A DNA stretch of 12,384 nucleotides from positions 1-12,384 of the forward strand of contig JBKJIQ010000043.1 of NCBI GenBank assembly GCA_046598395.1, read 5' to 3'. This DNA comes from JAENVU01 sp046598395. GTDB taxonomy: Bacteria > Actinomycetota > Acidimicrobiia > IMCC26256 > JAENVU01. This document shows, piece after piece, positions 11,703-12,384 of this stretch. The position numbers and the translations under genes are program-made. The notes under the pieces were generated by a model. The model was not told the DNA's origin and did not search any database. It was given only the letters and a program-made list of their open reading frames with translations. Numbering within the stretch: the stretch's first letter is position 1; the number at the start of each line of letters is the position of its first letter.

Positions 11703-12384
11703 ATGACAACCACAGAAGCCCCTCCGAACACGGGCACGTCCGAAACTGGCGATTTCAGGGTCGCCGATCTCACGCTGGCCGAGTTCGGTCGCAAGGAGAT
11801 CGAACTCGCCGAACACGAGATGCCCGGCCTGATGTCTCTGCGCGAGCGTCACGGCGCCACGCAGCCACTGAAGGGCGCTCGGATCACCGGGTCGCTCCAC
11901 ATGACGATCCAGACCGCCGTCCTCATCGAGACGCTCACTGCTCTCGGTGCCGAGGTCCGCTGGGCGTCGTGCAACATTTTCTCCACCCAGGATCACGCTG
12001 CCGCCGCCATCGCGGTCACCGGTGTCCCGGTCTTCGCCTGGAAGGGCGAGTCGCTGGAGGAGTACTGGTGGTGCACCGAGCGTGCGCTGGAATGGCCCGG
12101 CTCGGATGGTCCCAACATGATTCTCGACGACGGCGGTGACGCCACTCTGCTCGTGCACAAGGGCGTTGAGTTCGAGAAGGCCGGCGCCGTGCCGGACCCG
12201 TCGACCGCCGACTCCGAGGAGTTCGAGATCGTGCTCGCCACCTTGGGTCGTGCGCTCGCGGACGACCCGCAGCGTTTCACCAAGATGGCGGCCGGCATCC
12301 AGGGCGTCACCGAGGAAACGACCACCGGTGTGCATCGCCTGTATCAGATGAAGGAAGCGGGCACGCTGCTGTTCCCAGCCATCA
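11703..12384 (+). CDS. ahcY: Adenosylhomocysteinase, N-terminal part (cut by window edge)
   Basis: Open frame from ATG 11703 to the window edge, 227 codons. The enzyme hydrolyses S-adenosylhomocysteine to adenosine and homocysteine, relieving product inhibition of methyltransferases and recycling methionine; it is cytoplasmic, tetrameric and NAD-dependent. Visible are ADLTLAEFGRKEIELAEHEMPG (written in two overlapping parts: ADLTLAEFGR, about 21-30, and KEIELAEHEM, 31-40), RITGSLHMTIQTAVLIETL (from 60), the active-site CNIFSTQDHAAAA (90-102) and ILDDGGDATLLVH (140-152). The segment at about 150-200 (KGVEFEKAG to GIQGVTEETT) contains the insertion found in actinobacterial and eukaryotic-type long forms. 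AAGGA lies 6 nt before the ATG. The NAD-binding domain is outside the window. In Mycobacterium sahH also lies downstream of the manB-manA genes, from memory. Confidence 0.96.
   Translation, partial: MTTTEAPPNTGTSETGDFRVADLTLAEFGRKEIELAEHEMPGLMSLRERHGATQPLKGARITGSLHMTIQTAVLIETLTALGAEVRWASCNIFSTQDHAAAAIAVTGVPVFAWKGESLEEYWWCTERALEWPGSDGPNMILDDGGDATLLVHKGVEFEKAGAVPDPSTADSEEFEIVLATLGRALADDPQRFTKMAAGIQGVTEETTTGVHRLYQMKEAGTLLFPAI

Overview
The window is high-GC actinobacterial DNA. GTG starts are common, codon third positions are G/C-rich, and the gene order phosphomannomutase - Trm112-like - SIS-domain isomerase - cupin isomerase - adenosylhomocysteinase matches a neighbourhood I know from Mycobacterium and Streptomyces (the manB ... 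sahH region). The combination of leaderless GTG starts, a TANNNT -10 box and no mycolic-acid or sporulation genes would fit Acidimicrobiia or a related deep actinobacterial lineage. That placement is inference, not proof.

Left part (1-5003). The window opens inside an IS630-type transposase on the minus strand, of which only the first 37 codons are present. Its putative outer end abuts the 3' end of an MFS transporter gene (181-1638, minus), and the stop codon of that gene appears to be formed at the junction. Divergent from the transporter is a membrane-anchored thioredoxin-fold protein (1714-2172, plus). It converges with ftsH (2174-4156, minus), with one base between the two stop codons. 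Divergent from ftsH is a CPBP-family intramembrane protease (4290-5003, plus), so two membrane-proteolysis genes share a 133-bp promoter region.

Middle part (5004-5577). This stretch is mostly regulatory. Four TCATCC repeats at 10-12 bp spacing lie upstream of a 55-residue zinc-ribbon protein (5160-5327). That gene is followed by a cluster of three hairpins, the central one a perfect 12-bp stem. A large multi-spanning membrane protein of the GT-C/YfhO-like type then starts, apparently leaderless (5578-8124).

Right part (8188-12384). A probable operon starts at a TANNNT box and runs through phosphomannomutase/phosphoglucomutase (8239-9594), a Trm112-like small protein (9604-9840), a bifunctional phosphoglucose/phosphomannose isomerase (9989-11032) and a cupin mannose-6-phosphate isomerase-like protein (11037-11483). 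Together these interconvert fructose-6-P, mannose-6-P and mannose-1-P and so feed GDP-mannose and glycan synthesis. The membrane protein just upstream could use such products, but nothing in its sequence fixes its substrate. The window ends inside ahcY (from 11703), which has its own upstream region with an inverted repeat. A perfect 23-bp tandem duplication lies directly at the start of the isomerase gene.

I see no rRNA, tRNA, CRISPR array, prophage or defence system. The strongest candidates for something new are the repeat-controlled zinc-ribbon gene with its hairpin cluster, the IS-made stop codon, the 23-bp duplication, and the Trm112-like protein that lacks most zinc cysteines.
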